A DNA stretch of 6,018 bases. Origin: an uncultured Actinomycetes bacterium. Its GTDB lineage: Bacteria; Actinomycetota; Actinomycetes; Nanopelagicales; Nanopelagicaceae. The position numbers and the translations under genes were made by a program. The notes under the pieces were generated by a model. The model ran no database searches. It saw only the letters and a program-made list of their open reading frames with translations, and was not told the origin of the DNA. Shown piece after piece: positions 1 through 5,904 of the stretch. The stretch is taken from positions 1-6,018 of the forward strand of contig CAIUHB010000068.1 in NCBI GenBank assembly GCA_903898855.1, given 5' to 3'. Positions within the stretch are counted from its first letter, which is position 1, and each line of letters opens with the position of its first letter.

Positions 1-693
1 GAGATGGTAATCGCAACAAAGGTTGCCAAACTTTCAACTCGCCCAGGTCTGGCGGCGAACAATATCGCGGCAGCCATCGATGAATCATTGGCTGCGCTTC
101 AGACAGATTATGTGGATCTCTATTACGCACATGAAGATGATGTGAATACCCCGCTCGAAGAGAGCCTGCAGGCATTTGATGCCACAGTGAAAAGCGGCAA
201 GGTGCGCTATATCGCAGCTTCAAATTACTCAGCCGATCGATTTAGCGCGGCTCTTGATGTCTCACGGATTAATAACTTCGCATCCTTTGTTGCGATTCAA
301 AATATGTATAACCTCGTTGAACGAAATCCGTACGAAAGTGAGATTGCACCTGTGGTGGTCGCAGAAGGGCTATCTGGTATTCCTTACTTTGGTTTGGCTC
401 GTGGCTTCCTTACAGGTAAGTACCGCGAAGGTGTAACTATCGATTCGGTCCGTGCTGGTGGGGTGACTTCATATCAGAACCCAGATGGTTATGCCGTCGT
501 GGATGCCCTCGAAAAGATTGCCGCTAGCCACAATGGATCTATCGCAGCTGTGGCACTTGCCTGGCTTCGTGCTCAACCAAGTATTTCAACACCTATCGCG
601 AGTGCGAGAACGGTTGAACAACTTGAAGATATCGTCGCCGTGCTTCACCTCACCGATGAAGAGATCACTTCACTAAATTCCCTTAAGGGTTAG
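1..693 (+). CDS. Aldo/keto reductase, C-terminal part (5' end outside the window)
   Basis: This is an NAD(P)H-dependent oxidoreductase of the aldo/keto reductase superfamily, a cytosolic TIM barrel that reduces carbonyl groups; the substrate cannot be told. The frame is open from base 1 (Glu codon, then ATG at 4), so the ATG at 4 is probably an internal methionine. The 230 residues seen, against about 310-320 in the family, imply roughly 90 missing N-terminal residues, including the catalytic Asp and Tyr. Visible motifs are the strand with catalytic Lys (VIATKV, residue 7), DYVDLYYAHEDD with catalytic His 44, the GKVRYIAASNYS strand, the QNMYNLVER segment, the GLARGFLTGKYR loop and the C-terminal cofactor-binding segment PIASARTVEQL. 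The C-terminus appears complete and ends in TAG at 691-693. The gene converges on the minus-strand operon and overlaps its last gene by 11 nt, so it is probably unrelated to it. Family assignment is sure; the subfamily is not. Confidence 0.93.
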   Translation, partial: EMVIATKVAKLSTRPGLAANNIAAAIDESLAALQTDYVDLYYAHEDDVNTPLEESLQAFDATVKSGKVRYIAASNYSADRFSAALDVSRINNFASFVAIQNMYNLVERNPYESEIAPVVVAEGLSGIPYFGLARGFLTGKYREGVTIDSVRAGGVTSYQNPDGYAVVDALEKIAASHNGSIAAVALAWLRAQPSISTPIASARTVEQLEDIVAVLHLTDEEITSLNSLKG

Positions 694-1471
694 TTGTAGG
701 AGCTCCTGAAGGTCGAGGAAAACCGCCTAGTTTTGCTAAGCAGGCTTGAAGTGCCGCTGCCATCTTTGGATCGTTTCGATCCGGGCGAGAGCCAGCTGAA
801 ATCGTCACGCCGTTCTCTTTAAGGCAAGCAGTGAAAGCTGGATTATTAAATCCCCCACCACCGGGTCCACCAGCGCCACCGGGACCGAAGCCACCTTGTG
901 CTCCAGGTGAAAGCGTCGGCTTTGCTGTGGCTGTCGCCTTCCCGTTCTTGGAACCGCTAGAACTCTTCGCGCTACCTGATGTAGAACTGCTCGGTGCAGC
1001 GGAGGTGGTAGGCAAAGGCAGCGGAGCTGCGCCATCGCCACTTGTGCTGCGAACTGTTACCGCATCTCCAACCTTTGCAGAGGAGAGTGTCGTTGTCGAT
1101 CGATTATCGATTGTGACCGTGACCTTGTCGCCATTGACACTCGAAACCGTTCCGCTTACTCCGCGACCACCAAAGCCGCCAGATGGAAATGAACCGCTAG
1201 CCCCGCCGCTGCCAGTGCCTCCACCAAAACCGCCCGCTCTTGCACCAAATGCTGCTGCGAAGGCCGAGGCAGGGGTTGTTGTTGCAGTGCGATGTCCATA
1301 CCAAGCGCCCGCAGATGCTGAGGCTACGACAAGTAAGGCGATGCCGAGAAGGCCGGTCGTCTTATTGCTCCACTTATGACCTCCGCGAGAAAGTACCTCT
1401 TTCAAGTTATCTTCCGCAGGTGTCCCAAAGAGCTCGAAATCTTCTGGGGAGTTTCTCTCTTCATTACTCAT
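683..1471 (-). CDS. Small single-pass, glycine-rich surface protein with a beta domain and a two-cysteine C-terminal module
   Basis: Uncharacterised 262-residue protein. The order is: charged cytoplasmic N-terminus (1-38); one membrane helix (about 39-58, TGLLGIALLVVASASAGAWY); Gly/Ala/Phe-rich stretch (70-103); a small beta domain (about 104-143, GVSGTVSSVNGDKVTVTI then KVGDAVTV) that resembles DUF5666-like or OB-like beta modules; a Ser/Thr/Ala/Pro linker (148-188); a second Gly-rich patch (190-208); and a C-terminal module with Cys216 and Cys244 (FTACLKENGV and LQACLAKLGG). By hydropathy everything after residue 58 should be outside the cell. The frame stays open upstream to 1549, but ATG 1471 is chosen: it overlaps the permease stop by 8 nt (ATGAGTAA), has GAGG 9 nt upstream, and begins where surface-protein sequence starts. 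It is probably translated by coupling to the permease and works with the transporter, as an accessory or substrate-handling factor. That role is inference; I do not recognise a named family. Confidence 0.85.
   Translation of the reverse strand: MSNEERNSPEDFELFGTPAEDNLKEVLSRGGHKWSNKTTGLLGIALLVVASASAGAWYGHRTATTTPASAFAAAFGARAGGFGGGTGSGGASGSFPSGGFGGRGVSGTVSSVNGDKVTVTIDNRSTTTLSSAKVGDAVTVRSTSGDGAAPLPLPTTSAAPSSSTSGSAKSSSGSKNGKATATAKPTLSPGAQGGFGPGGAGGPGGGGFNNPAFTACLKENGVTISAGSRPDRNDPKMAAALQACLAKLGGFPRPSGAPTTNP
725..847 (-). other. Two-cysteine C-terminal module of the small surface protein
   Basis: This covers residues 209-249 of the 262-residue protein. The pattern is FxxCLKxNGV, a short polar spacer rich in Asp, Arg and Pro, then KMxAALQACLAKLGG. 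Two short helices, each carrying one cysteine (Cys216 and Cys244), would pair naturally through a disulfide outside the membrane. I associate similar ACL-x-NG-V...ACxxL segments with actinobacterial exported proteins, but no function is known to me. Confidence 0.6.
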
Positions 1472-2684
1472 GACGTAGCGCCTCGATTGGTCGTAGGGAT
1501 GCTGCTCGGCTTGCTGGGTATCCGCCAAAGAAGAGTCCAATAAGAACACTCACGCCGAATGCCAAGAAAACTGAGCCAGGAACAATTACCGGCTTGACGC
1601 CGATGATAGTGAAATGTGAACCGATAAAGCCACCAATGACACCAATGGCCCCACCCACAAGCGAAAGTATCGTTGCCTCAACCAGGAATTGAGTAAGGAT
1701 TGCACCTTTAGGGGCGCCGATCGCCTTACGAATACCAATCTCACGGGTTCGCTCAATAACGCTCACGAGCATGATATTTGTAATTCCAATTCCACCGACG
1801 AGCAGTGAGATTGCAGCCACTACACCTAAAAGAACGGTAAAGACTGAACTATTTGAGGTGGAGGTCGCTAAGAGGCTTGCTTGATTCAATGTGCGGTAGT
1901 CACGATTGTTTACGTTAGTGATCTTATGGCGCGAGTCCATGATGGTGTTGATTTCGGTCTGAGCAAGATCTTGCACCTTTGCAGATTTTGCTTCAACCAC
2001 AATTGAGCCGAGGTTGTTATAACCCGTGAGTGAACGCTGCACAGCCGTGATGGGAGCAACCATGAGGCTATCGCCATCCTGAAATCCATTGCTGCCCTTA
2101 ACTTCAGTAGTCCCAATAACAGTAAATGGAATTCCACCACATCGGATGGTCTGACCAATCGGAGAACCAGTCCCAAAGAGATCGGTAGCAGTTGTATTAC
2201 CAATTACAGCAACTCGTCGCCCTTGGGTCACATCATCATTTGTAAAATAGGTCCCCTTCGCGATAGAGGTGTTGCTCGCCTCAAACCACGATGGCCAAGT
2301 GCCGTTAAATGTCCCAGGAGTGCTGGAATTTGTCCCGTTAGTACAGGAAACGTTCGCACTAGCCACTGGTGCGGCTTGCTTCACATCCGGTGCATTGGTC
2401 GGATCGGAGAGTGCAACGGCATCGCCAACGGTGAGCGGCTTACTGTTCGTATTGCGAGCAGCTGCCTGTCGACCAAATCCGCCACGATTTGCCATGATGG
2501 TGATGGTGTTAGTGCCCAAGCGATCAATACTCGACTGAATTTGCTTGCTCGATCCATTTCCTACGGCGATCAAAATGATGACTGATGAGACGCCGATCGC
2601 AATACCAAGTGTGGTGAGGGTAGTTCTAAGTTTGTTGGTATTTAGACCTCGGATTGCGAAGCGAATAATCTCAAAGATATTCAT
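1464..2684 (-). CDS. MacB/FtsX-family ABC transporter permease
   Basis: Membrane subunit (406 residues) of a MacB/LolC-type mechanotransmission ABC transporter, a class that works with an adaptor to move substrates from the outer membrane face rather than through a classic pore. The topology is that of the family: N-terminal amphipathic segment (FEIIRFAIRGLNTNKLRTTL), TM1 about 21-42, a large external MacB-type domain about 43-278, TM2 about 280-308, the coupling region ERTREIGIRKAIGAPKG (311-327), TM3 about 328-357, TM4 about 370-388, and the typical end YPASRAASLRPIEALRHE. No ATPase domain is fused; it is the separate gene just upstream. The external domain has the protein's only two cysteines (Cys114, Cys182) and a short GGFG patch (68-71). 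ATG 2684 overlaps the ATPase stop by 4 nt (ATGA) and has a good AAAGGA ribosome site. The stop overlaps the next start by 8 nt. Substrate unknown. Confidence 0.95.
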   Translation of the reverse strand: MNIFEIIRFAIRGLNTNKLRTTLTTLGIAIGVSSVIILIAVGNGSSKQIQSSIDRLGTNTITIMANRGGFGRQAAARNTNSKPLTVGDAVALSDPTNAPDVKQAAPVASANVSCTNGTNSSTPGTFNGTWPSWFEASNTSIAKGTYFTNDDVTQGRRVAVIGNTTATDLFGTGSPIGQTIRCGGIPFTVIGTTEVKGSNGFQDGDSLMVAPITAVQRSLTGYNNLGSIVVEAKSAKVQDLAQTEINTIMDSRHKITNVNNRDYRTLNQASLLATSTSNSSVFTVLLGVVAAISLLVGGIGITNIMLVSVIERTREIGIRKAIGAPKGAILTQFLVEATILSLVGGAIGVIGGFIGSHFTIIGVKPVIVPGSVFLAFGVSVLIGLFFGGYPASRAASLRPIEALRHE

Positions 2685-3373
2685 GCGCTCATCCTTTGGG
2701 AATCACTCGCAATTTTTCCATCTTTCATTCGGATAATGCGTTTGGCTCGCTTCGCTACCTCGTCTTCGTGTGTAATAACTACGACGGTTCGCCCAGCCGC
2801 ATTAATTTTATCGAATAGGTCTAGTAGATCCGCTGTTGATTTGGAATCTAGGGCTCCAGTTGGTTCATCGGCAAGGAGCAACGCGGGACGGGTAACTAAC
2901 GCGCGTGCGACGGCAACTCGCTGTTGTTGTCCGCCAGACAATTCTGTTGGCTCATGGTTGACTCGATCTGAAAGCCCAACCACCTCAAGCGCCTTTAGCG
3001 CACGCATCCTGCGTTCATCGCTCTTAATCCCTTGATACGCGAGAGGTAACTCCACATTTGCGAGCGCGTTCGTCTTGGGAATCAGATTAAACGATTGGAA
3101 AATGAAGCCAATGCGACGACCCCGGACAATTGAAAGAGCTGATTCATCCATAGATGAGATTTCTATACCGTCCAGGAAATACTCCCCGGTTGTCATCACA
3201 TCAAGGGCACCCATAATGTTCATTAAGGTAGATTTTCCAGAGCCCGAAGGCCCCATGATGGCCACATACTCACCAGGGTAGATTTGAAGGTCTACTCCAT
3301 TGAGAGCAAAGATGGATGCCTCGCCTGAGCCGTATTGCTTCACGGCTCCACGCACATCGATAACCGGATGCAT
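2681..3373 (-). CDS. MacB/LolD-type ABC transporter ATPase
   Basis: Cytosolic ATPase (230 residues, normal length for a stand-alone MacB/LolD nucleotide-binding subunit) that would power the permease encoded next. All motifs are present: Walker A GPSGSGKST (41-49), Q-loop Gln93 in FIFQSFNLIP, ABC signature LSGGQQQR (145-152), Walker B ALLLADEP with catalytic Glu170, D-loop GALD (173-176) and H-loop His202 (VVITHED). The FNLIPKTNALANVELPL segment after the Q-loop and the GALDSKST segment are typical of the MacB/LolD branch. There are no cysteines. ATG 3373 is chosen over the TTG directly before it at 3376 (the junction reads TGA-TTG-ATG); either starts within 3 nt of the adaptor stop, so translation is probably coupled. 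The difference is one residue. Confidence 0.96.
   Translation of the reverse strand: MHPVIDVRGAVKQYGSGEASIFALNGVDLQIYPGEYVAIMGPSGSGKSTLMNIMGALDVMTTGEYFLDGIEISSMDESALSIVRGRRIGFIFQSFNLIPKTNALANVELPLAYQGIKSDERRMRALKALEVVGLSDRVNHEPTELSGGQQQRVAVARALVTRPALLLADEPTGALDSKSTADLLDLFDKINAAGRTVVVITHEDEVAKRAKRIIRMKDGKIASDSQRMSA
2692..2697 (-). promoter_or_regulatory. Ribosome binding site of the permease
   Basis: On the minus strand AAAGGA lies 7 nt before ATG 2684, inside the last codons of the ATPase gene. With the ATGA stop/start overlap it fixes the permease start and implies coupled translation. It is the clearest Shine-Dalgarno sequence in the operon; the starts at 5893, 5095 and 3373 have weak or no obvious ones. 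Confidence 0.7.
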
Positions 3374-3376
3374 CAA

Positions 3377-5095
3377 TCAGCCGCCGATTCTTCCACCAAA
3401 GCCAGGATTGCCACCTACGCCAGTGAGCGCACCAGAACCAGATGGAATACCACCTACCGCAAAACCGTTACTCGAAGTTGTCCGAGTAGTTGTTGGCAAC
3501 GAGACTTTACTTCCGATTGTTAATCCGGAGATTACTTCGTCAAATGAATCACCTTTAAGACCGAGGACTACCGGTGTTGGGGTCGTAATCTCTTTACCAT
3601 TCACGGTGGTAACAACGTTCACGGTACTACTCAACCCTCGAGAGGTGACCGCTTGTGCGCTGACCATCACCACATTGAGTGCCTCGCCAACGATTACCGT
3701 GGCCGACGCAGTCATTCCAGGCTTAAGTCCGCTAATTTTTCCATCGATGGTGAAAGTAGCATTATATGTAGTCACACCACTTGAAGTAGTAGGAAGAAGA
3801 TCGATGTTATTCACCTTGCCGGTCGCCGATACGGTTGGAAGCGCATCAAAGGTAAATGAGGCGCTCTGTCCTTTAATAATCTTGGCTGCATCTGCTTCCG
3901 AGAAACTTCCAGTCACCTGAAGTGTTGAGACGTTCGTGAGCACGATGAATCCTGTTGCATTTGCCGTGGCAGTAGCCGGTGCCGATGCGGTACTTACATT
4001 GCCACCAACCGCTGTTGAGATTGAGGCAACTTCTCCAGCAACCGGAGCAATGATTGTTGCTCCGGCTAGGTTTCTTTTCGCTTGATCAAAGTTAGCCTGA
4101 GCCGTAGTCAATTGCGCCTGGGCGCTATCAATCGAGCTCTGCTTAGCAGGTTGTGCTGCCACAGCCTGGGATGCCAATAAATTATCGAGTGAATTCTGTG
4201 CAGATGAAATCTGACTTTGGTAACCAGCGATTGTGATTGCATCTTTTGCCAGGTTATTCTTTTGAGAGGTCAAAGCATTTTGATAAGCAATCGTGAGGTT
4301 ATCGAGGTTCTGCTTATCCTTGAGTAGATTTGCAGTTTGAGAGCTCTGTGCATCGACCCAGGTGTTGTAGTAATTAAGTTCGGTGACACACTGCGTATTT
4401 ACCGATGTGATCGATTGGCAGTAAGCGGTAGTAACACCAGCCGACCCATAAGTTCCTAGAAACGTTGTGAGATTAAATGCCGCACGATCTACAGCGGCTT
4501 GATAACTCTTGGCAGAGATAGCTGCATTGGCCGTTGCATTGTCGAGCGCGCTCTTTGCAGCATCTACAGAACTCTGGTAGCTCCCTGCATTTGCGCTAAT
4601 TAAAGTGGTTTGATCCGATGCATTTTTCTTTGCTTGTTCAACTGCAGCCTGGGCCTGAGATAACTGCAATGCAGCCTGGGCCTGTTCTGCTGGAGTCTTT
4701 GTTGGAGTCAGTGCGGCAACCGCGGCTCGTGCGGTGGTGAGAGTTGCATTTGCCTGCGATAGAGCGGTGGTCAGATTTGTTGTATCAAGTTGCGCAAGTT
4801 TCTCACCGCTGCGTACACGATCGCCCACTTGCACATAAAGGGCCTTCAAGGTGCCGGCTGCAAGTGGAGCTAATCCGACATCCGATGGGCTGACGACCTT
4901 ACCTGTAGCTGAAACCGTTGCCTGAACATCACCTTGTGAAACGGTAACTGTCTGCAACGATGTGGCTGCCGCTTTGGGGTGTAGAACGGAGTATCCCCAG
5001 AGACCAGCACCTCCAACGAGCAAGAGAAGGACCCCGTTGATTGCCAGAATCCGAGGAGTAAAGCGGGCAGTCTTTTCGGGTGTCGATAAACTCAT
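3377..5095 (-). CDS. MacA/HlyD-like membrane fusion protein (periplasmic-adaptor type) with a long coiled-coil hairpin
   Basis: Membrane-anchored adaptor (572 residues) for the ABC ATPase and permease that follow. Domains in order: short basic cytoplasmic tail, membrane anchor about 15-37, first half of a lipoyl-like domain (about 63-104, GTLKALYVQVGDRVRSGEKLAQLD), very long Ala/Gln/Ser-rich alpha-helical hairpin (about 105-345), second lipoyl half (346-370, ATIIAPVAGEVASISTAVGG), beta-barrel (about 388-470, GLKPGMTASATVIVG), membrane-proximal domain (about 475-535) and a Gly-rich tail (536-572). At 572 residues it is far longer than Gram-negative MacA (about 370), mainly because of the hairpin. 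The only cysteines, 226 and 236, lie in a YCQSITSVNTQC segment near the hairpin middle. The frame is open to a TTG at 5146, but that adds 17 residues unlike an adaptor and starts inside an inverted repeat; ATG 5095 is preferred, possibly as a leaderless start. What it exports is unknown. Confidence 0.93.
   Translation of the reverse strand: MSLSTPEKTARFTPRILAINGVLLLLVGGAGLWGYSVLHPKAAATSLQTVTVSQGDVQATVSATGKVVSPSDVGLAPLAAGTLKALYVQVGDRVRSGEKLAQLDTTNLTTALSQANATLTTARAAVAALTPTKTPAEQAQAALQLSQAQAAVEQAKKNASDQTTLISANAGSYQSSVDAAKSALDNATANAAISAKSYQAAVDRAAFNLTTFLGTYGSAGVTTAYCQSITSVNTQCVTELNYYNTWVDAQSSQTANLLKDKQNLDNLTIAYQNALTSQKNNLAKDAITIAGYQSQISSAQNSLDNLLASQAVAAQPAKQSSIDSAQAQLTTAQANFDQAKRNLAGATIIAPVAGEVASISTAVGGNVSTASAPATATANATGFIVLTNVSTLQVTGSFSEADAAKIIKGQSASFTFDALPTVSATGKVNNIDLLPTTSSGVTTYNATFTIDGKISGLKPGMTASATVIVGEALNVVMVSAQAVTSRGLSSTVNVVTTVNGKEITTPTPVVLGLKGDSFDEVISGLTIGSKVSLPTTTRTTSSNGFAVGGIPSGSGALTGVGGNPGFGGRIGG
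4643..4684 (-). repeat. Short in-frame direct repeat in the adaptor coiled coil
   Basis: A 15-bp unit (tgcagcctgggcctg on the plus strand) occurs at 4643-4657 and 4670-4684, a period of 27 bp or nine codons. It encodes QAQAA twice in a Gln/Ala-rich helix. This looks like local duplication in a repetitive coiled coil rather than a mobile or regulatory repeat. Confidence 0.6.
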
Positions 5096-5101
5096 TGTCC
5101 C

Positions 5102-5107
5102 AAGATA
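5102..5107 (-). promoter_or_regulatory. Candidate -10 box for a leaderless adaptor transcript
   Basis: On the minus strand TATCTT (pattern TAnnnT) ends 6 nt before ATG 5095, the spacing expected when transcription begins at the start codon itself. Leaderless transcripts of this kind are common in Actinobacteria. No clear Shine-Dalgarno sequence precedes the ATG, which fits. The -35 region is weak (CTGCAA, 18 nt upstream, which overlaps one arm of the inverted repeat). Such a site would let the transporter genes be expressed separately from the flavinylation genes. A six-base match is weak evidence. Confidence 0.3.
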
Positions 5108-5125
5108 GGCGAATTTGCCAAAGAG

Positions 5126-5146
5126 TTGCAGGTTATTTTCCTGCAA
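5126..5146. promoter_or_regulatory. Perfect 7-bp inverted repeat between apbE and the adaptor gene (possible operator or attenuator)
   Basis: The arms TTGCAGG (5126-5132) and CCTGCAA (5140-5146) match perfectly around a 7-nt AT-rich centre. The repeat lies in the only sizeable gap of the operon, 31-51 nt upstream of ATG 5095, where a regulator bound there would touch the -35 region of the candidate promoter. No T-tract follows on either strand, so an ordinary intrinsic terminator is unlikely. A transcript hairpin that trims or attenuates the mRNA is the other possibility. Confidence 0.45.
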
Positions 5147-5158
5147 ATAGCCTGAGAG

Positions 5159-5893
5159 TTAGATTGACCAGGAGAAATCTTCATTTCGGTCAATAACAAA
5201 GCAGTGGTATCCCTCGAGTTGCGGGTGGGCAAAGATTCCAGCTCCATCTTTTCCGCTGACGATGAGAGCAGTTGCCAGGGCATCAGCAATTCCCCCATCT
5301 GGCCCCCAAACTGTTGCACTCTTCGCGCCAATCGCAATTAGCCCGGTATGTGGATCACGAATATGTGAACCACGCTCTGTCACGCCACTTGTAGCAACAG
5401 CTCCGCGGGATATAAGGAGTGAATGAACAACTTCATCGCGATTATCCGGATTAGCGATCGCAATTCGCTTTGGCTCTGATGATCTGACTGTTAGGTCGCC
5501 GCCAGCATTAATCACACACTCAGTCACGCCATAGTCGGCGAAGATATCGGCTGCGCGATCTGCAGCCCAGCCCTTCACATAACCAGATGGATCATAACCA
5601 CCGTCAACACACCACGGATCGAAGAGACCGCCAGAGATATCCCGCGCAAAGGCGGTGGCGTTCCACACCCCCCTCACCTCTTCCGGGCAATCATCTATTG
5701 AGATTTGATTGCCTCTCAATTGCGAGATGAATGAGCTTTCTTTATACGTCGAGAAGACCTCATCTACGTGAAAGAGAAATCTCTCAATCTCATCTGCTGC
5801 GGCTTTAAGTTCTACCTCGTTCAGAGTAGGCGAAGAGCCCTCGAAGAAGATAACTGTTCCCCATGTCTCTACTTCTCGAAAGATATGAGGCAT
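5159..5893 (-). CDS. apbE: ApbE-family FAD:protein FMN transferase
   Basis: Mg2+-dependent enzyme that splits FAD and attaches FMN covalently to a threonine or serine of a target protein. At 244 residues it is shorter than the usual 300-350. Family landmarks are in order: N-terminal WGT (11-13, in place of the common MGT), GGLFDPW (88-94), the flavin-binding segment DPSGYVKGWAADRAAD (101-116) with Lys107, NAGGDL (129-134), AVATSG (165-170), SHIRDPHTG (176-184) and the C-terminal metal/flavin site ADALATAL with Asp204 and Thr208. No signal peptide or lipobox is visible, so it appears cytosolic, unlike many exported ApbE lipoproteins. It starts 11 nt after the stop of a probable FMN-binding-domain protein, its likely substrate. 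ATG 5893 lacks an obvious Shine-Dalgarno sequence, which suggests coupling to the upstream gene. The family is clear; the target is inferred from context. Confidence 0.93.
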   Translation of the reverse strand: MPHIFREVETWGTVIFFEGSSPTLNEVELKAAADEIERFLFHVDEVFSTYKESSFISQLRGNQISIDDCPEEVRGVWNATAFARDISGGLFDPWCVDGGYDPSGYVKGWAADRAADIFADYGVTECVINAGGDLTVRSSEPKRIAIANPDNRDEVVHSLLISRGAVATSGVTERGSHIRDPHTGLIAIGAKSATVWGPDGGIADALATALIVSGKDGAGIFAHPQLEGYHCFVIDRNEDFSWSI

Positions 5894-5904
5894 GGGATAA
5901 GAAA

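Noticed and set aside
698..707. AGGAGCTCCT, a perfect 10-bp palindrome just past the reductase stop, considered as a terminator
   Set aside because: There is no loop and no T-tract, and it lies in the coding sequence of the small surface protein. It is best taken as a chance palindrome.
831..1379. A 182-codon plus-strand open frame, very rich in proline
   Set aside because: It is the antisense of the Gly- and Ala-rich small surface protein. Poly-Pro comes from reading GGN codons backwards, and there is no domain or ribosome site.
1472..1549. Upstream extension of the small surface protein by 26 residues
   Set aside because: The extension lies wholly within the permease C-terminus, and its residues are unlike a protein N-terminus. 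ATG 1471 has the stop/start overlap and a GAGG site.
3300..3920. A 206-codon plus-strand open frame opposite the ATPase start and adaptor end
   Set aside because: It covers parts of two well-supported genes on the other strand, has Pro/Thr/Val-biased composition and matches no family I recognise.
5096..5146. TTG start at 5146 for the adaptor gene
   Set aside because: TTG would sit inside one arm of the inverted repeat and add 17 residues before a membrane anchor that already has a normal short cytoplasmic tail from ATG 5095.
5126..5146. Intrinsic transcription terminator at the inverted repeat
   Set aside because: The stem is only 7 bp with a 7-nt loop, and no T-tract follows on either strand.
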